A stretch of DNA of 64,000 nucleotides from CAVVNN01 sp963749605 (GCA_963749605.1 CAVVNN010000004.1:682001-746000), one strand, 5' to 3'. Positions 17,403-26,059 are shown, numbered from the stretch's first letter. Made by a program: numbers and translations. The notes: a model not told the origin generated them from the letters alone.

Positions 17403-18598
17403 TGTACGCGACCCGTGCCCGCCGGGCTCGTCCCGAGCCCTTCATCGCCCGGCCCGGCATCGTCGAGCGGCTAGGGCTCGCCGAGGTCGACTGGACCCTG
17501 GCGCTCTCCGCCGCCGCCCTTGTCGCCTTCAGCGCCTTCACGCTCGGCCAGGCGACCCAGCACGACATCCCGGGAAGCCCGAACTACTACGTCGAACGCC
17601 AGCTGGTCTACGGGGTGCTGGGCCTCGTCGGGATGTTCCTCTTGACCCGGATCGACTACTCGCGCTTCCGCGAGCTGCGGGTCGGCATCTACACCTTCCT
17701 CTGCGCCAGCGTCGCGCTGGTCTTCGTCTTCGGCTTCGCGGCGCGCGGCTCACGGCGCGCCTTCGAACTTCCCTTCTTCAGCTTCCAACCATCGGAGCTC
17801 GGCAAGCTCCTGCTCATCCTCGCGCTTGCCGGGTTCGTCATCGATGGGGCCAGGCGAGGATCCGAGAGGCAGCGCACGGTGCGCTATCTCTGCCTCGGCC
17901 TGGCGCCGGCTGCGCTCGTCTTCTTGCAGCCAGACCTCGGCACCGCCCTGGTGTTCGGGGTCGCAACACTCGCCGTGATGTACTTCGGAGGCGTCCGCTG
18001 GACGCACTTCGCGGTGATCGGCGCGGCCATCGTCGCACTCCTAGCCCTCGTCCTCGTGGTTGCTCCCGCAATCGGGACCCCCGTGCTGAAGGGCTACCAG
18101 GAGCAGAGGCTTACTGCGTTCGCGAACCCGAGCGCAAACCCGCAGAACGCGGGCTATCAGCAGCATCAGGCCCTGATCGCCATCGGCTCCGGGGGAAAGA
18201 CCGGACGAGGCAATCAGGCCACCCAGACGCGGCTCGACTTCGTGCCCGAGCGGCACACCGACTTCATCTTCGCGGTGATCGGTGAGCGCTACGGATTCAC
18301 CGGGGCCGCGTTAGTCCTATCCCTCTACGCCCTGCTGCTCTGGCGGGCGCTGCGGATCGTGACGCTTTCGAAGAACTCCTACGGGACCCTGGTGGCGGGC
18401 GGCATCGCCGTCTCGCTGCTGTTCCAGGTTTTCGTCAACGTGGGGATGAACCTCGGGATCATGCCGATCACCGGGATCCCCTTGCCGCTGCTGAGCTACG
18501 GAGGATCCTCCGTGCTCGCGACGTTCCTGGCGGTGGGAGTGCTCGAGAGCATCCACGTGCAATCGCGGCTCGGCCAGAGAGGCAGGTTCGCCTGGTGA
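17402..18598 (+). CDS. rodA: Peptidoglycan glycosyltransferase RodA (SEDS family)
   Basis: RodA polymerises lipid II into glycan strands for cell elongation. The protein has 398 residues from ATG 17402 (TTG 17399 is the alternative) and about ten membrane helices. SEDS hallmarks are FSFQPSELGKLLLI, the QPDLGTALV loop with its essential Asp, ERHTDFIFAVIGE and GIPLPLLSYGGSS near the end. The gene closes the rod-shape operon and pairs with mrdA just upstream, matching the usual RodA-PBP2 partnership. Confidence 0.95.
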   Translation: MYATRARRARPEPFIARPGIVERLGLAEVDWTLALSAAALVAFSAFTLGQATQHDIPGSPNYYVERQLVYGVLGLVGMFLLTRIDYSRFRELRVGIYTFLCASVALVFVFGFAARGSRRAFELPFFSFQPSELGKLLLILALAGFVIDGARRGSERQRTVRYLCLGLAPAALVFLQPDLGTALVFGVATLAVMYFGGVRWTHFAVIGAAIVALLALVLVVAPAIGTPVLKGYQEQRLTAFANPSANPQNAGYQQHQALIAIGSGGKTGRGNQATQTRLDFVPERHTDFIFAVIGERYGFTGAALVLSLYALLLWRALRIVTLSKNSYGTLVAGGIAVSLLFQVFVNVGMNLGIMPITGIPLPLLSYGGSSVLATFLAVGVLESIHVQSRLGQRGRFAW

Positions 18599-18634
18599 AC
18601 CGGGCGATGCGTACCTATCTGAACTGAGCAGACA

Positions 18635-20479
18635 ATGAAAAAGACAATTCTGGTTTCCGCCGATCGCGGCGAGACCCGCGTCGCCGTCCTCGAGTCGAAG
18701 ACAAAAGGAGGCAATCGCGATGTCGCGGAGCTCTACATAGAGCGTCGCGGCCGTCGATCGATCGTCGGCAACATCTACAAGGGGAAGGTCGACAACGTCC
18801 TTCCCGGCATGGAGGCCGCCTTCGTCGACATCGGCCTCGAGCGCAATGGCTTCCTGCACGTCGACGAGATCGTCCTGCCGGGCGGCGAGCAGGCGCCCAA
18901 GCGTGGCCGTGGCAGCGGCCGTCGCATCGGTGAGCTGATCAAGCCCGGGCAGGAGATCGTCGTGCAGGTGGTCAAGGACCCGCTGAAGACGAAGGGCGCC
19001 CGGCTCTCGATGAACGTCTCGATTGCGGGCCGCTACCTGGTCTTCGCCTCGCAGGGGAGCGGCGTCGGCGTCAGCCGCCGGCTGAGCGACTCCGAGCGCG
19101 ACCGGCTGCGCAAGATGGTCGACCGCACCTACAAAGGCCCCGGCGGCCTGATCGTCCGCACCGCCGCGCACGGGGCGAAGAAATCCGACTTCGTGCGGGA
19201 GATCGGCTACCTGCACAAGCTCAACGACGTGCTCGACCGCCGGATCGAGCAGACCAAGGCGCCGGATCTCGTCTTCCAGGAGGCCGACCTGCCGGTGCGG
19301 GTGCTCCGCGACGTCTTCCTCGCTGACTTCGAGAAGGCGATCATCGACTCCGAGAAGCAGTTCGAGCGGGTGACCAGCTTCTTCCAGCGAACGGCGCCGG
19401 AGCTGGTCGGCGGGGTGGAGCTGTACAAGGGGAACAAGCCGCTGTTCGAGAAATGGGAGATCGACAAGGAGATCGAGTCGACCCTGAACCGCCGCGTCGA
19501 CCTGCCCGCGGGCGGCTACCTGATCATCGACTACGCCGAGGCGCTGACGGTGATCGACGTCAACAGCGGCAGCTTCACCGGCCGCGGCAAAGGCGGCCTG
19601 GAGGAGACGATCACCAAGGTCAACACCGAGGCCGCCGAGGAGGTCGTGCGTCAGCTGCGGCTGCGCGACATCGGCGGCATCATCGTCATCGATTTCATCG
19701 ACATGGCTCGCGCCAGCAACCGGGACAAGGTCCTGAAGACGATGCGCAAAGCGCTCGACACCGACAAGTCGAAGAGCTACGTGGTCGAGGTCTCTCCGCT
19801 CGGCCTGGTCGAGATGACCCGTCAGAACGTCACCGACGGGGTGCGCGAGATCCTCACCGCGCCCTGTCCCACCTGCGAAGGGGAGGGGGTGGTCCTCTCG
19901 GCCGAGACGGTGGCGCTGGAGGGGCTGCGCAAGCTGCGCGAAATCGCCGCCGATCATCCCGAGCCCGATGCGTTCCTGCTGCGGGTCAATCCGAAAGTGG
20001 TGCGGGAGCTGACCGATCCCGACAGCGAGCTGGAGGATCTGGAGGCCGAAGCGGGCAAGCAGTTCCACTTCGAGGGCGGCGAGGCGCTGCCGATCGACAC
20101 CTTCGAGTTGGTCGAGTCCGGGACTCGCGAGGAGATCGAGGAGCGGGCGCTGCCGTTCAAGGTCGGCGAGGAGGTGCTGGTCAAGATCGACGAGCCGCAC
20201 ATGTACAACGCCGACGACGCCGTCGCCCGGGTCGACTCCTACATCGTCAGCGTGACCGGCGGTGGGCGCTTCGTAGGCGAGCGCAAGCTGGTTCGGATCG
20301 AGCGGGTCGCCCGCTCTTCCGCGGTCGCCTCCCTGCCCGGGGTTGAGCCGAGCGACGGCGCCGCAGGCGACGACGGAGACGGCGCCGAGCTAGACTCCGG
20401 CGTCTCGCGCAGTCGCCAACGCGGCCGCAGGGGCGGTCGCGGGCGATCCCGTGCGGCCCAGGCCGGCAAGGACAAATGA
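18635..20479 (+). CDS. rng: Ribonuclease E/G family endoribonuclease
   Basis: This enzyme would cleave single-stranded RNA in rRNA maturation and mRNA decay. It has 614 residues. An S1 RNA-binding domain lies near residues 40-125 (GNIYKGKVDNVLPGMEAAFVDIG in part). The catalytic DNase I-like region includes VIDVNSGSFTG and IVIDFIDM with the metal-binding aspartates. The zinc link is CPTCEGEG. A TRAM-like domain sits near 515-580, and the tail is Arg/Gly-rich (RQRGRRGGRGRSR), likely RNA-binding. It lacks the long scaffold of E. coli RNase E. The stop overlaps the rplU start (ATGA, 20476-20479), a frequent actinobacterial arrangement. Confidence 0.94.
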   Translation: MKKTILVSADRGETRVAVLESKTKGGNRDVAELYIERRGRRSIVGNIYKGKVDNVLPGMEAAFVDIGLERNGFLHVDEIVLPGGEQAPKRGRGSGRRIGELIKPGQEIVVQVVKDPLKTKGARLSMNVSIAGRYLVFASQGSGVGVSRRLSDSERDRLRKMVDRTYKGPGGLIVRTAAHGAKKSDFVREIGYLHKLNDVLDRRIEQTKAPDLVFQEADLPVRVLRDVFLADFEKAIIDSEKQFERVTSFFQRTAPELVGGVELYKGNKPLFEKWEIDKEIESTLNRRVDLPAGGYLIIDYAEALTVIDVNSGSFTGRGKGGLEETITKVNTEAAEEVVRQLRLRDIGGIIVIDFIDMARASNRDKVLKTMRKALDTDKSKSYVVEVSPLGLVEMTRQNVTDGVREILTAPCPTCEGEGVVLSAETVALEGLRKLREIAADHPEPDAFLLRVNPKVVRELTDPDSELEDLEAEAGKQFHFEGGEALPIDTFELVESGTREEIEERALPFKVGEEVLVKIDEPHMYNADDAVARVDSYIVSVTGGGRFVGERKLVRIERVARSSAVASLPGVEPSDGAAGDDGDGAELDSGVSRSRQRGRRGGRGRSRAAQAGKDK

Positions 20480-20883
20480 GCATGTACGCAGTAGTCGAAA
20501 CAGGTGGAAAGCAGTACAAAGTCGAGAAGGGGACCTCCCTGCTCGTGGATCGCCTCAGCGCCAAGGAGGGCGACAAGGTCGCTCTGCGTCCCGTGCTGTT
20601 CCGCGACAAAGAGGTGGTGGCGGAGCCGAAGGCGTTGGAGAAGGTCAGGGTCGAGGCGAAAGTCGCCGAGCACCTGCGTGGGGAGAAGATCAAGATCTTC
20701 AAATACAAGGCGAAGAAGGGTTACCGGCGCCGCGCCGGGCACCGCTCCGAGCTGACCAAGCTCGAGGTGACCGAGATCAAGCTGGCGACCGGCAAAGCGG
20801 CGGAGAAAAAACCCTCCGCGGCGAAAAAACCCGGTGCGAAAAAACCCGCTGCGAAGAAGGAGGACGTTTCCGATGGCTCATAA
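20476..20883 (+). CDS. rplU: 50S ribosomal protein L21 with Lys/Ala-rich tail
   Basis: L21 is a 23S rRNA-binding protein of the large subunit. Its core is typical (YAVVETGGKQYKVEKG at the start, KIFKYKAKKGYRRRAGHR later). After about residue 103 it carries an unusual basic extension built from AAKKPGAKKPAAKK repeats, encoded by near-identical 15-bp units with six-base A runs (about 20811-20860). The start is ATG 20476 overlapping the rng stop; ATG 20482 is two codons later. It is coupled to rpmA, whose start lies inside its end. Confidence 0.96.
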   Translation: MSMYAVVETGGKQYKVEKGTSLLVDRLSAKEGDKVALRPVLFRDKEVVAEPKALEKVRVEAKVAEHLRGEKIKIFKYKAKKGYRRRAGHRSELTKLEVTEIKLATGKAAEKKPSAAKKPGAKKPAAKKEDVSDGS

Positions 20884-21127
20884 GAAGGGGCTCGGCTCCA
20901 GCCGCAACGGGCGCGAATCCAACCCCAACATGCTCGGGGTCAAGGTCTTCGCCGGGCAGAAGGTCTCCGGCGGCGAGATCATCGTGCGCCAGCGTGGAAC
21001 CCGGTTCTGGCCCGGCGAGGGGACCGGGCTCGGGCGGGACCACACGATCTTCGCGACTCGCACCGGCACCGTCGACTTCAAGCCGGCTCGCAGGGGCCGG
21101 ACTATCAGCGTTCTGGCTGACGGCTGA
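20873..21127 (+). CDS. rpmA: 50S ribosomal protein L27
   Basis: L27 reaches the peptidyl transferase centre with its N-terminus. The 84-residue protein starts MAHKKGLGSSRNGRES, needing no N-terminal cleavage as in Firmicutes. RQRGTRFWPGEGTG and GRDHTIFA are family hallmarks. ATG 20873 is preceded by AAGGAGG nine bases upstream and overlaps the last 11 nt of rplU in another frame. The pair is followed by a probable terminator hairpin. Confidence 0.97.
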   Translation: MAHKKGLGSSRNGRESNPNMLGVKVFAGQKVSGGEIIVRQRGTRFWPGEGTGLGRDHTIFATRTGTVDFKPARRGRTISVLADG

Positions 21128-21137
21128 GCTTGAAGCT

Positions 21138-21178
21138 GGGAAAGGGGCCGGGTGCCCCTCCCGCTGCGCTGGGTTTTT
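21138..21178 (+). terminator. Hairpin and T run after rpmA; member of a GC-rich hairpin repeat family
   Basis: GGGGC (21144-21148) pairs with GCCCC (21154-21158), extended by flanking G and C runs, and TTTTT follows at 21174-21178. This could end the rng-rplU-rpmA transcript. Bases 21145-21160 recur in inverted orientation, all 16 identical, at 23732-23747 downstream of proB. Confidence 0.5.
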
Positions 21179-21217
21179 CGCCTTTAAGTGGAGTGTCTCT
21201 CGCTGAGTGGTCTGTTG

Positions 21218-22507
21218 ATGTACGACAAAGCGAAAATCTGGGTTGAGGGGGGCTCTGGCGGCAACGGTTGCGTGAGCTTTCGCCGGGAGGCGCATGTGCC
21301 AAAGGGTGGGCCCGATGGCGGGGATGGCGGGCACGGCGGGGACGTTGTGCTGGTCTGCGAGCCCTCCAAGAGGGACCTCGCAGCGCTGCGGGGGAGCAAG
21401 CACTTCAGAGCCGGCAGGGGCCGTCACGGGGAGGGGTCAAATCGGCACGGGGCTCGGGGGGAGGACCGGGAGATTCCGGTGCCGCCCGGGACTCAGGCGG
21501 AGGCCGTCGACGGGAGCAGGATCGACCTGGTCGAGGCCGGACAGCGCGCCGTCGTGGCCCATGGGGGGCGTGGGGGCCATGGGAACAAACGCTTCGCCAC
21601 CTCGACGCGGCAGGCGCCTCGTTTTGCCGAGAAGGGCACGTCGGGCGAAGCGGACTGGATCGAGCTGCGGCTGAAGCTGCTTGCCGATGTCGGGCTGATC
21701 GGGCTGCCCAACGCCGGGAAGTCCTCGCTGCTGGGGCGGTTGACGCGGGCCGCGCCGAAGGTTGGCGACTATCCGTTCACGACGCTCTCGCCGGTGCTGG
21801 GGACGATCGAGGGTGAGGATCGGCAGGCGGTGGTTGCCGATATTCCTGGTCTGATCGAAGGTGCGGCGGAGGGAGCGGGCCTGGGGCACGAGTTCCTCGC
21901 CCACGTCGAGCGCTGTTCGATGCTGGTTCACCTGGTCGATCTGGCGCCGGCGGAGGGGGATCCGGAGTCGAACTACACGGCTGTGCGCGAAGAGCTGGCT
22001 GCCTACGGCGCGGGACTGGAGCGGCTGGCGGAGCTCGTCGTGCTGTCGAAGTGCGATTTGCTTCCAAAAGAGCAGGTAGGGGTGGCGGTTGCCGAGTGGC
22101 GGCAGCGCCTCGGGGAGCGGGTGAACAGCGTGCTTGCGGTATCGGCAGCCACCGGCGAGGGCCTCGACGAGCTGCGGCTGGGAATCCTCGCCAAGCTGCC
22201 CGAGGCGGCTCCCACCGCTCCCAAGGCCGGCGCACCGGCGGCCGAGTTCGAGGTCGAGCACCGGGTCTACCGGCCGGCGGGCGAGGGGGGCTACTGGGTC
22301 GAGCGCGAGGAGGATGGTGCGTTCCGCATCGCCGGAAGGGGCGTGGAACTTCTCTTCGAGCGCCACGACCTCTCCAACGAGGAGGCGCTCGCCTACCTCG
22401 AGCGGCGCCTGGGCGAGATTGGGGCGATCGCAGCCCTGACCAAGGCCGGCTTCGAGCCGGGTGACGACGTCCGCGTCGGCGACCAGGAGTTCGAGCTGCA
22501 CATATAG
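21218..22507 (+). CDS. obgE: GTPase ObgE/CgtA
   Basis: Obg is an essential ribosome-associated GTPase linked to 50S assembly and stress. From ATG 21218 it has 429 residues. The glycine-rich Obg fold (GGSGGNGCVSFRREAHVPKG) is followed by the G domain with GLPNAGKSS, DIPGLIEGA and SKCDL. A C-terminal OCT domain (about 345-429) is present, as in most Gram-positive Obg proteins. An in-frame TTG at 21215 and an earlier start at 21188 are possible but less likely by homology. The order rplU-rpmA-obgE-proB-proA-nadD-rsfS is a classic conserved cluster. Confidence 0.97.
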   Translation: MYDKAKIWVEGGSGGNGCVSFRREAHVPKGGPDGGDGGHGGDVVLVCEPSKRDLAALRGSKHFRAGRGRHGEGSNRHGARGEDREIPVPPGTQAEAVDGSRIDLVEAGQRAVVAHGGRGGHGNKRFATSTRQAPRFAEKGTSGEADWIELRLKLLADVGLIGLPNAGKSSLLGRLTRAAPKVGDYPFTTLSPVLGTIEGEDRQAVVADIPGLIEGAAEGAGLGHEFLAHVERCSMLVHLVDLAPAEGDPESNYTAVREELAAYGAGLERLAELVVLSKCDLLPKEQVGVAVAEWRQRLGERVNSVLAVSAATGEGLDELRLGILAKLPEAAPTAPKAGAPAAEFEVEHRVYRPAGEGGYWVEREEDGAFRIAGRGVELLFERHDLSNEEALAYLERRLGEIGAIAALTKAGFEPGDDVRVGDQEFELHI

Positions 22508-22528
22508 CCGGGTGTGGCGACTCGCGCC

Positions 22529-22534
22529 TAGACT
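22529..22534 (+). promoter_or_regulatory. -10 box TAGACT for proB
   Basis: TAGACT fits TANNNT and ends 10 nt before ATG 22545. The transcript would have at most a few leader bases. Confidence 0.4.
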
Positions 22535-22544
22535 TGCCTCCTCC

Positions 22545-23633
22545 ATGACTCTCGTGGTCAAGCTCGGCTCCTCGATCGTCGCCGCCGACGACGGCGAGCT
22601 GCGTGTGGACGTGCTCGACTCGGTCTGTGCGCAGGTGGCGGCGCTGGAGCGGGGCGGCGAGCGGGTTGTGATGGTCACCTCGGGGGCGATCGCACGGGGG
22701 ATGCGGCTGATGGGGCTGCCGGTGCGGCCGCGGGCCATGGACGAGCTGCAGGCCGCCTCGGCGGTTGGGCAGGGCGACCTGTTTCGCGCATATGAGAGCC
22801 GGCTGGCGGGCCACGGCACGCGGGCGGCGCAGGTGCTGCTGACCGCTGCCGACATCGCCGCCCGCACCAACTACCTCAACGCCCGCCAGACGCTGCGGCG
22901 GCTGGTCGAGTGGGGCGTTGTGCCGGTCGTCAACGAGAACGACACCACCGCGACCGATGAGATCACCTTCGGCGACAACGACTTCCTCGCCGCCCAGGTC
23001 GCCGTCCTGCTCGACGCCCGCCTGCTGGTGCTCTTGACCGATATCGACGGGCTCCATACGGCCGACCCGAGAATCGATTCGGGGGCCGAGCTGATCTCGG
23101 AGGTGGGCGACTTCGCCGAGCTCGCGGAGCTGGAGATCGGCGACCGCACCTCGGCCTTCGGCTCCGGCGGGATGCGCAGCAAGGTCGCGGCGGCGGAGAT
23201 GGCGAGCGAGGCGGGCATCGCGGCGACGATCTGCAACGGGACCACGGATGGCTCGCTCGCTGCCGCGGCCGATGGCGGCGCCGTTGGCACTCGTTTCGCC
23301 GCTCAGAGCGGCAAGGCGTCCAGCTTTAAGCTCTGGCTCAAGTACGCGAAGCCGTCCCACGGCAAGCTGGCCGTTGACGACGGCGCCGCCCGCGTGCTCC
23401 GCGAGAGGGGCTCCAGCCTCCTCCCGGTCGGCATCACAAGCGTCGAGGGGGACTTCGACGCAGGCGACGCGGTTGAGGTGACCGCCAACGGCTCGGTGAT
23501 CGGCAAGGGCATCTCCGACTACTCGGCGGGCGAGTTGTCACGGGTTGTCGGGATGAAGAGCGAGCAGGTGAGAGAGCTGCTCCCACATGCCGCGGACGAG
23601 GTCATCCACCGAGACCGCTTCGTCCTCGTCTAA
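22545..23633 (+). CDS. proB: Glutamate 5-kinase
   Basis: ProB phosphorylates glutamate, the first step of proline synthesis. The 362-residue protein has an amino-acid kinase domain (VVKLGSSIV start, VTSGAIARG, NENDTTATDEITFGDND and the SGGMRSKVAAA loop). A C-terminal PUA domain follows at about 275-362. The start is ATG 22545. It lies 37 nt after obgE with its own -10 box. Between proB and proA is a large inverted repeat, so proA may be separately transcribed. Confidence 0.96.
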   Translation: MTLVVKLGSSIVAADDGELRVDVLDSVCAQVAALERGGERVVMVTSGAIARGMRLMGLPVRPRAMDELQAASAVGQGDLFRAYESRLAGHGTRAAQVLLTAADIAARTNYLNARQTLRRLVEWGVVPVVNENDTTATDEITFGDNDFLAAQVAVLLDARLLVLLTDIDGLHTADPRIDSGAELISEVGDFAELAELEIGDRTSAFGSGGMRSKVAAAEMASEAGIAATICNGTTDGSLAAAADGGAVGTRFAAQSGKASSFKLWLKYAKPSHGKLAVDDGAARVLRERGSSLLPVGITSVEGDFDAGDAVEVTANGSVIGKGISDYSAGELSRVVGMKSEQVRELLPHAADEVIHRDRFVLV

Positions 23634-23637
23634 TGGC

Positions 23638-23751
23638 GGGGGAGGGCCGGGCACCCCTCCCCGTTCGCCTGTTTCGGTGGATCGTGGTCGGCTGACCGTG
23701 GATGAATTGCCGAAAAGGCGCAAAACGCGGAGAGGGGCACCCGGCCCTCCT
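23638..23751. repeat. Large nested inverted repeat between proB and proA
   Basis: Left arm 23641-23662 and right arm 23729-23750 are imperfect inverted copies (about 19 of 22 bases). Each arm is itself a small hairpin, for example GGGGAGGG 23639-23646 with CCCTCCCC 23655-23662. Between them further complementarity (CGCCTGTTTCGG with CCGAAAAGGCG) and a small GGTC/GACC hairpin extend the fold. A related unit lies after rpmA at 21145-21160. It may end proB transcription; it stops just short of the proA -10 box. Confidence 0.6.
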
Positions 23752-23754
23752 AGC

Positions 23755-23760
23755 TACCCT
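23755..23760 (+). promoter_or_regulatory. -10 box TACCCT for proA
   Basis: TACCCT matches TANNNT and ends 8 nt before ATG 23769, consistent with a leaderless proA transcript. The same hexamer precedes yqeY and trpF. Confidence 0.5.
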
Positions 23761-23768
23761 TAGCCGTC

Positions 23769-25034
23769 ATGGCGATTACGACTACCACGGTGGCTGAGAC
23801 CTGTGCCGCCGCAAAGCGCGCGGCGCAGGAGCTGGGGAGGGCTTCGACGGAGGTTAAGGACGCTGTGCTCGAGGCGACCGCGCGGCTGCTGGGAGAGCGG
23901 AGCGCGGAGATTCTCGAGGCGAATGCGGCGGACCTGGCCGATCAGCGCGCGAGTGGGCTCACCGAGGCGCTGCGGGATCGGCTGGCGCTGACCGGGGAGC
24001 GGGTTGCGGCGATGGCCGACGGGGTGCGGGCGGTGGCGGCGCTCGGCGACCCGGTGGGAGAGGAGTTGGAGCATCGGACCCTGGCCAGCGGGATCGACCT
24101 GCGGAAGGTTCGGGTGCCGCTGGGGGTGGTTGCGGTGGTCTACGAGGCGCGGCCGAACGTGACGATCGATTGCGCGGCGCTGACGATCAAGAGCGGGAAC
24201 GCGATCGTGCTGCGGGGGTCGAGCTACGCGGAACGGTCGAACGGGGTGCTGGCGGCGGTTGTCCGCGAGGCCCTCGCCGAGGCGGGACTGCCCGAAGACG
24301 CGACGCTCCTGCTGACCGGTGGCGGACGCGAGGACCTGGCCGAGCTGGCCACCCAGGACGGGGTCGTCGATTTGCTGATCCCGCGTGGGGGAGACGGGCT
24401 GAAGGAGGCGCTCAAGGACGTCGCGACCGTGCCGGTCATGTACGCGGCGGCGGGGAATTGCCACGTGTACGTGCACGCCGACGCCGACCTGGAGATGGCG
24501 CGGCGGATCGCCGTCAACGCGAAGGTGCAGCGGCCCGGCGTCTGCAACTCGGCCGAGACGCTGCTGGTCGACGCCGCGGTTGCCGAGGCCTTCCTGCCCG
24601 CGGCTCTCTCCGAGCTGCGCGAGAACGGGGTCGAGCTGGTCGGGGACGCGCGTGTGCGCGAGCTTGCCGGCGGGGTCGAGGTCGGGGTCGCCACCGATGA
24701 GGATTGGGATACCGAGTACCTCGACCTGAAGATGGCGGTTGGGGTCGTCGATTCGGTCGACGACGCGGTCGCGCACGTCAACGCCCGCGGCAGCGGTCAT
24801 TCCGAGGCGATCGTCACCTCTTCCGAGCAGGCCGCCGAGCGCTTCGTCGCCGGGGTCGACGCGGCGGCCGTCTACGTCAACGCCTCGACCCGCTTCACCG
24901 ACGGGTTCGAGTACGGGATGGGCGCCGAGATCGGCAACTCGACCCAGAAGCTGCACGCTCGGGGGCCGATCGGGTTGCGCGAGCTGACCACGTTCAAGTA
25001 CGTCGCGCGCGGCACCGGCCAGGTGCGTGAGTAG
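23769..25034 (+). CDS. proA: Glutamate-5-semialdehyde dehydrogenase (gamma-glutamyl phosphate reductase)
   Basis: ProA reduces gamma-glutamyl phosphate with NADPH, the second step to proline. The 421-residue protein shows VPLGVVAVVYEARPNVT, GNAIVLRGSSYA and the catalytic Cys259 in RPGVCNSAETLL. EYGMGAEIGNSTQKLHARGP near the end is the family signature. The start is ATG 23769, with a -10 box 8 nt before it. It overlaps nadD by 8 nt at its 3' end. Confidence 0.97.
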   Translation: MAITTTTVAETCAAAKRAAQELGRASTEVKDAVLEATARLLGERSAEILEANAADLADQRASGLTEALRDRLALTGERVAAMADGVRAVAALGDPVGEELEHRTLASGIDLRKVRVPLGVVAVVYEARPNVTIDCAALTIKSGNAIVLRGSSYAERSNGVLAAVVREALAEAGLPEDATLLLTGGGREDLAELATQDGVVDLLIPRGGDGLKEALKDVATVPVMYAAAGNCHVYVHADADLEMARRIAVNAKVQRPGVCNSAETLLVDAAVAEAFLPAALSELRENGVELVGDARVRELAGGVEVGVATDEDWDTEYLDLKMAVGVVDSVDDAVAHVNARGSGHSEAIVTSSEQAAERFVAGVDAAAVYVNASTRFTDGFEYGMGAEIGNSTQKLHARGPIGLRELTTFKYVARGTGQVRE

Positions 25035-25635
25035 CACGCCCGCAGGAATCGGCGTGCTCGGGTCGGCGTTCAACCCGCCGCACCTCGGCCACCTGGCGCT
25101 CGCCCAGGAGGCTCTGTGGCAGCTCGGCCTGGGTGAGGTGATCCTGGTCCCGACCGGCGAGGCCCCACACAAGCGGATCCTCGACGACCCGGGCCGCGAG
25201 CTGCGGCTGGCGATGACCCGGTTGGCCGCCGCCGACGACTCGCGCTTCTCGGTCTCCACCCTGGAGGTCGAGCGCGAGGGGCCGTCCTACACGTATGAGA
25301 CGTTGGAGCTGCTTGCGCGCGAGAGAGGCGACACGGAGCTGGTGTTCGTGATGGGGGCGGACGCCGCCGTCGGGCTCGAGAGCTGGCGCCGGCCCGAGCG
25401 GGTGGTCGAGCTGGCGCGGCTGGCGATCGCGAGGCGCTCCGGCGTCGCCGACGCCGAGGTCGGCGCCGTGCTGCGCAGCCTCGGCGCCGAGGAGCGGGCG
25501 ACGATGCTCGAGATGCCGCAGTTCGGCGTCTCCTCCTCGGCGGTGCGGGAACGGGCGGCGGCGGGCCGGCCGCTGCGCTACCTGGTCCCCGAGGCGGTTG
25601 CGCGGTTCATCGAGGAGAAGGGGATCTACCGGTGA
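25027..25635 (+). CDS. nadD: Nicotinate-nucleotide adenylyltransferase
   Basis: NadD joins nicotinate mononucleotide and AMP on the way to NAD. The 202-residue protein has the nucleotidyltransferase motif GSAFNPPHLGHLALAQEA (equivalent of the (T/H)xGH site), PTGEAPHKR, and the late SSSAVRERAAAG loop that holds the ATP phosphate. The start is GTG 25027, inside the end of proA. The stop overlaps the GTG of rsfS (GTGA, 25632-25635). Confidence 0.95.
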   Translation: MSSTPAGIGVLGSAFNPPHLGHLALAQEALWQLGLGEVILVPTGEAPHKRILDDPGRELRLAMTRLAAADDSRFSVSTLEVEREGPSYTYETLELLARERGDTELVFVMGADAAVGLESWRRPERVVELARLAIARRSGVADAEVGAVLRSLGAEERATMLEMPQFGVSSSAVRERAAAGRPLRYLVPEAVARFIEEKGIYR

Positions 25636-26021
25636 GTCGCCCCTCCTCAGAGGCGCTGGCTCGGCGGCTGGCCGAGTTGGCCGACTCCAAACAGGCGGGG
25701 GAGATCGTCGTCCTCGACATGCGGGAGCTCGTCTCCTACACCGACTTCCTCACGATCTGCACCGCCCGCAACGAGCGCCAGGCGCGGGCGATCGTCGAGG
25801 AGGTGAGGCTGCGGACGAAGGAGGAGCAGGGGCTGCTTCCGGGCGGCGTCGAGGGGGCCGGCGACGCCGGCTGGATCATCCTCGACTACCTCGACTGCGT
25901 GCTCCACGTCTTCACTGCCGAGGAGCGCGAGCGCTATGCGCTCGAGGACCTCTGGCGCGAGGCGGTCAGGCTGGAGCTCGGCGTCGACGCTCCGCAGGCC
26001 TCGGGCGTCGCAGGCGCCTGA
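25632..26021 (+). CDS. rsfS: Ribosome silencing factor RsfS
   Basis: RsfS binds L14 and blocks subunit joining when nutrients are low. The 129-residue protein has the family core: KQAGEIVVLDMRELVSYTDF in part, TARNERQARAIVEE and WIILDYLDCVLHVFTAEERERY. The start is GTG 25632, coupled to nadD, a conserved neighbour. It ends the obgE-to-rsfS cluster. Confidence 0.95.
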   Translation: MSRPSSEALARRLAELADSKQAGEIVVLDMRELVSYTDFLTICTARNERQARAIVEEVRLRTKEEQGLLPGGVEGAGDAGWIILDYLDCVLHVFTAEERERYALEDLWREAVRLELGVDAPQASGVAGA

Positions 26022-26043
26022 TCCGGGCTGAGCCAGCGTTTGC

Positions 26044-26059
26044 TCGAACGTCCGTTCGA
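26044..26059. promoter_or_regulatory. SOS box (LexA site), exact mycobacterial-type consensus
   Basis: TCGAACGTCCGTTCGA matches TCGAAC-N4-GTTCGA exactly, the LexA operator known from mycobacteria and other actinobacteria. It lies 41 bases before the -10 box of the coiled-coil gene at 26113 and 22 bases after rsfS. It suggests that the coiled-coil gene is DNA-damage regulated. I saw no other full match in the window. Confidence 0.65.

Noticed and set aside
20800..20865. A-run repeats in rplU as a slippery frameshift site
   Set aside because: The six-base A runs are part of Lys-Ala codon repeats; the shifted frame has no meaningful product and the 0 frame continues to a normal stop.
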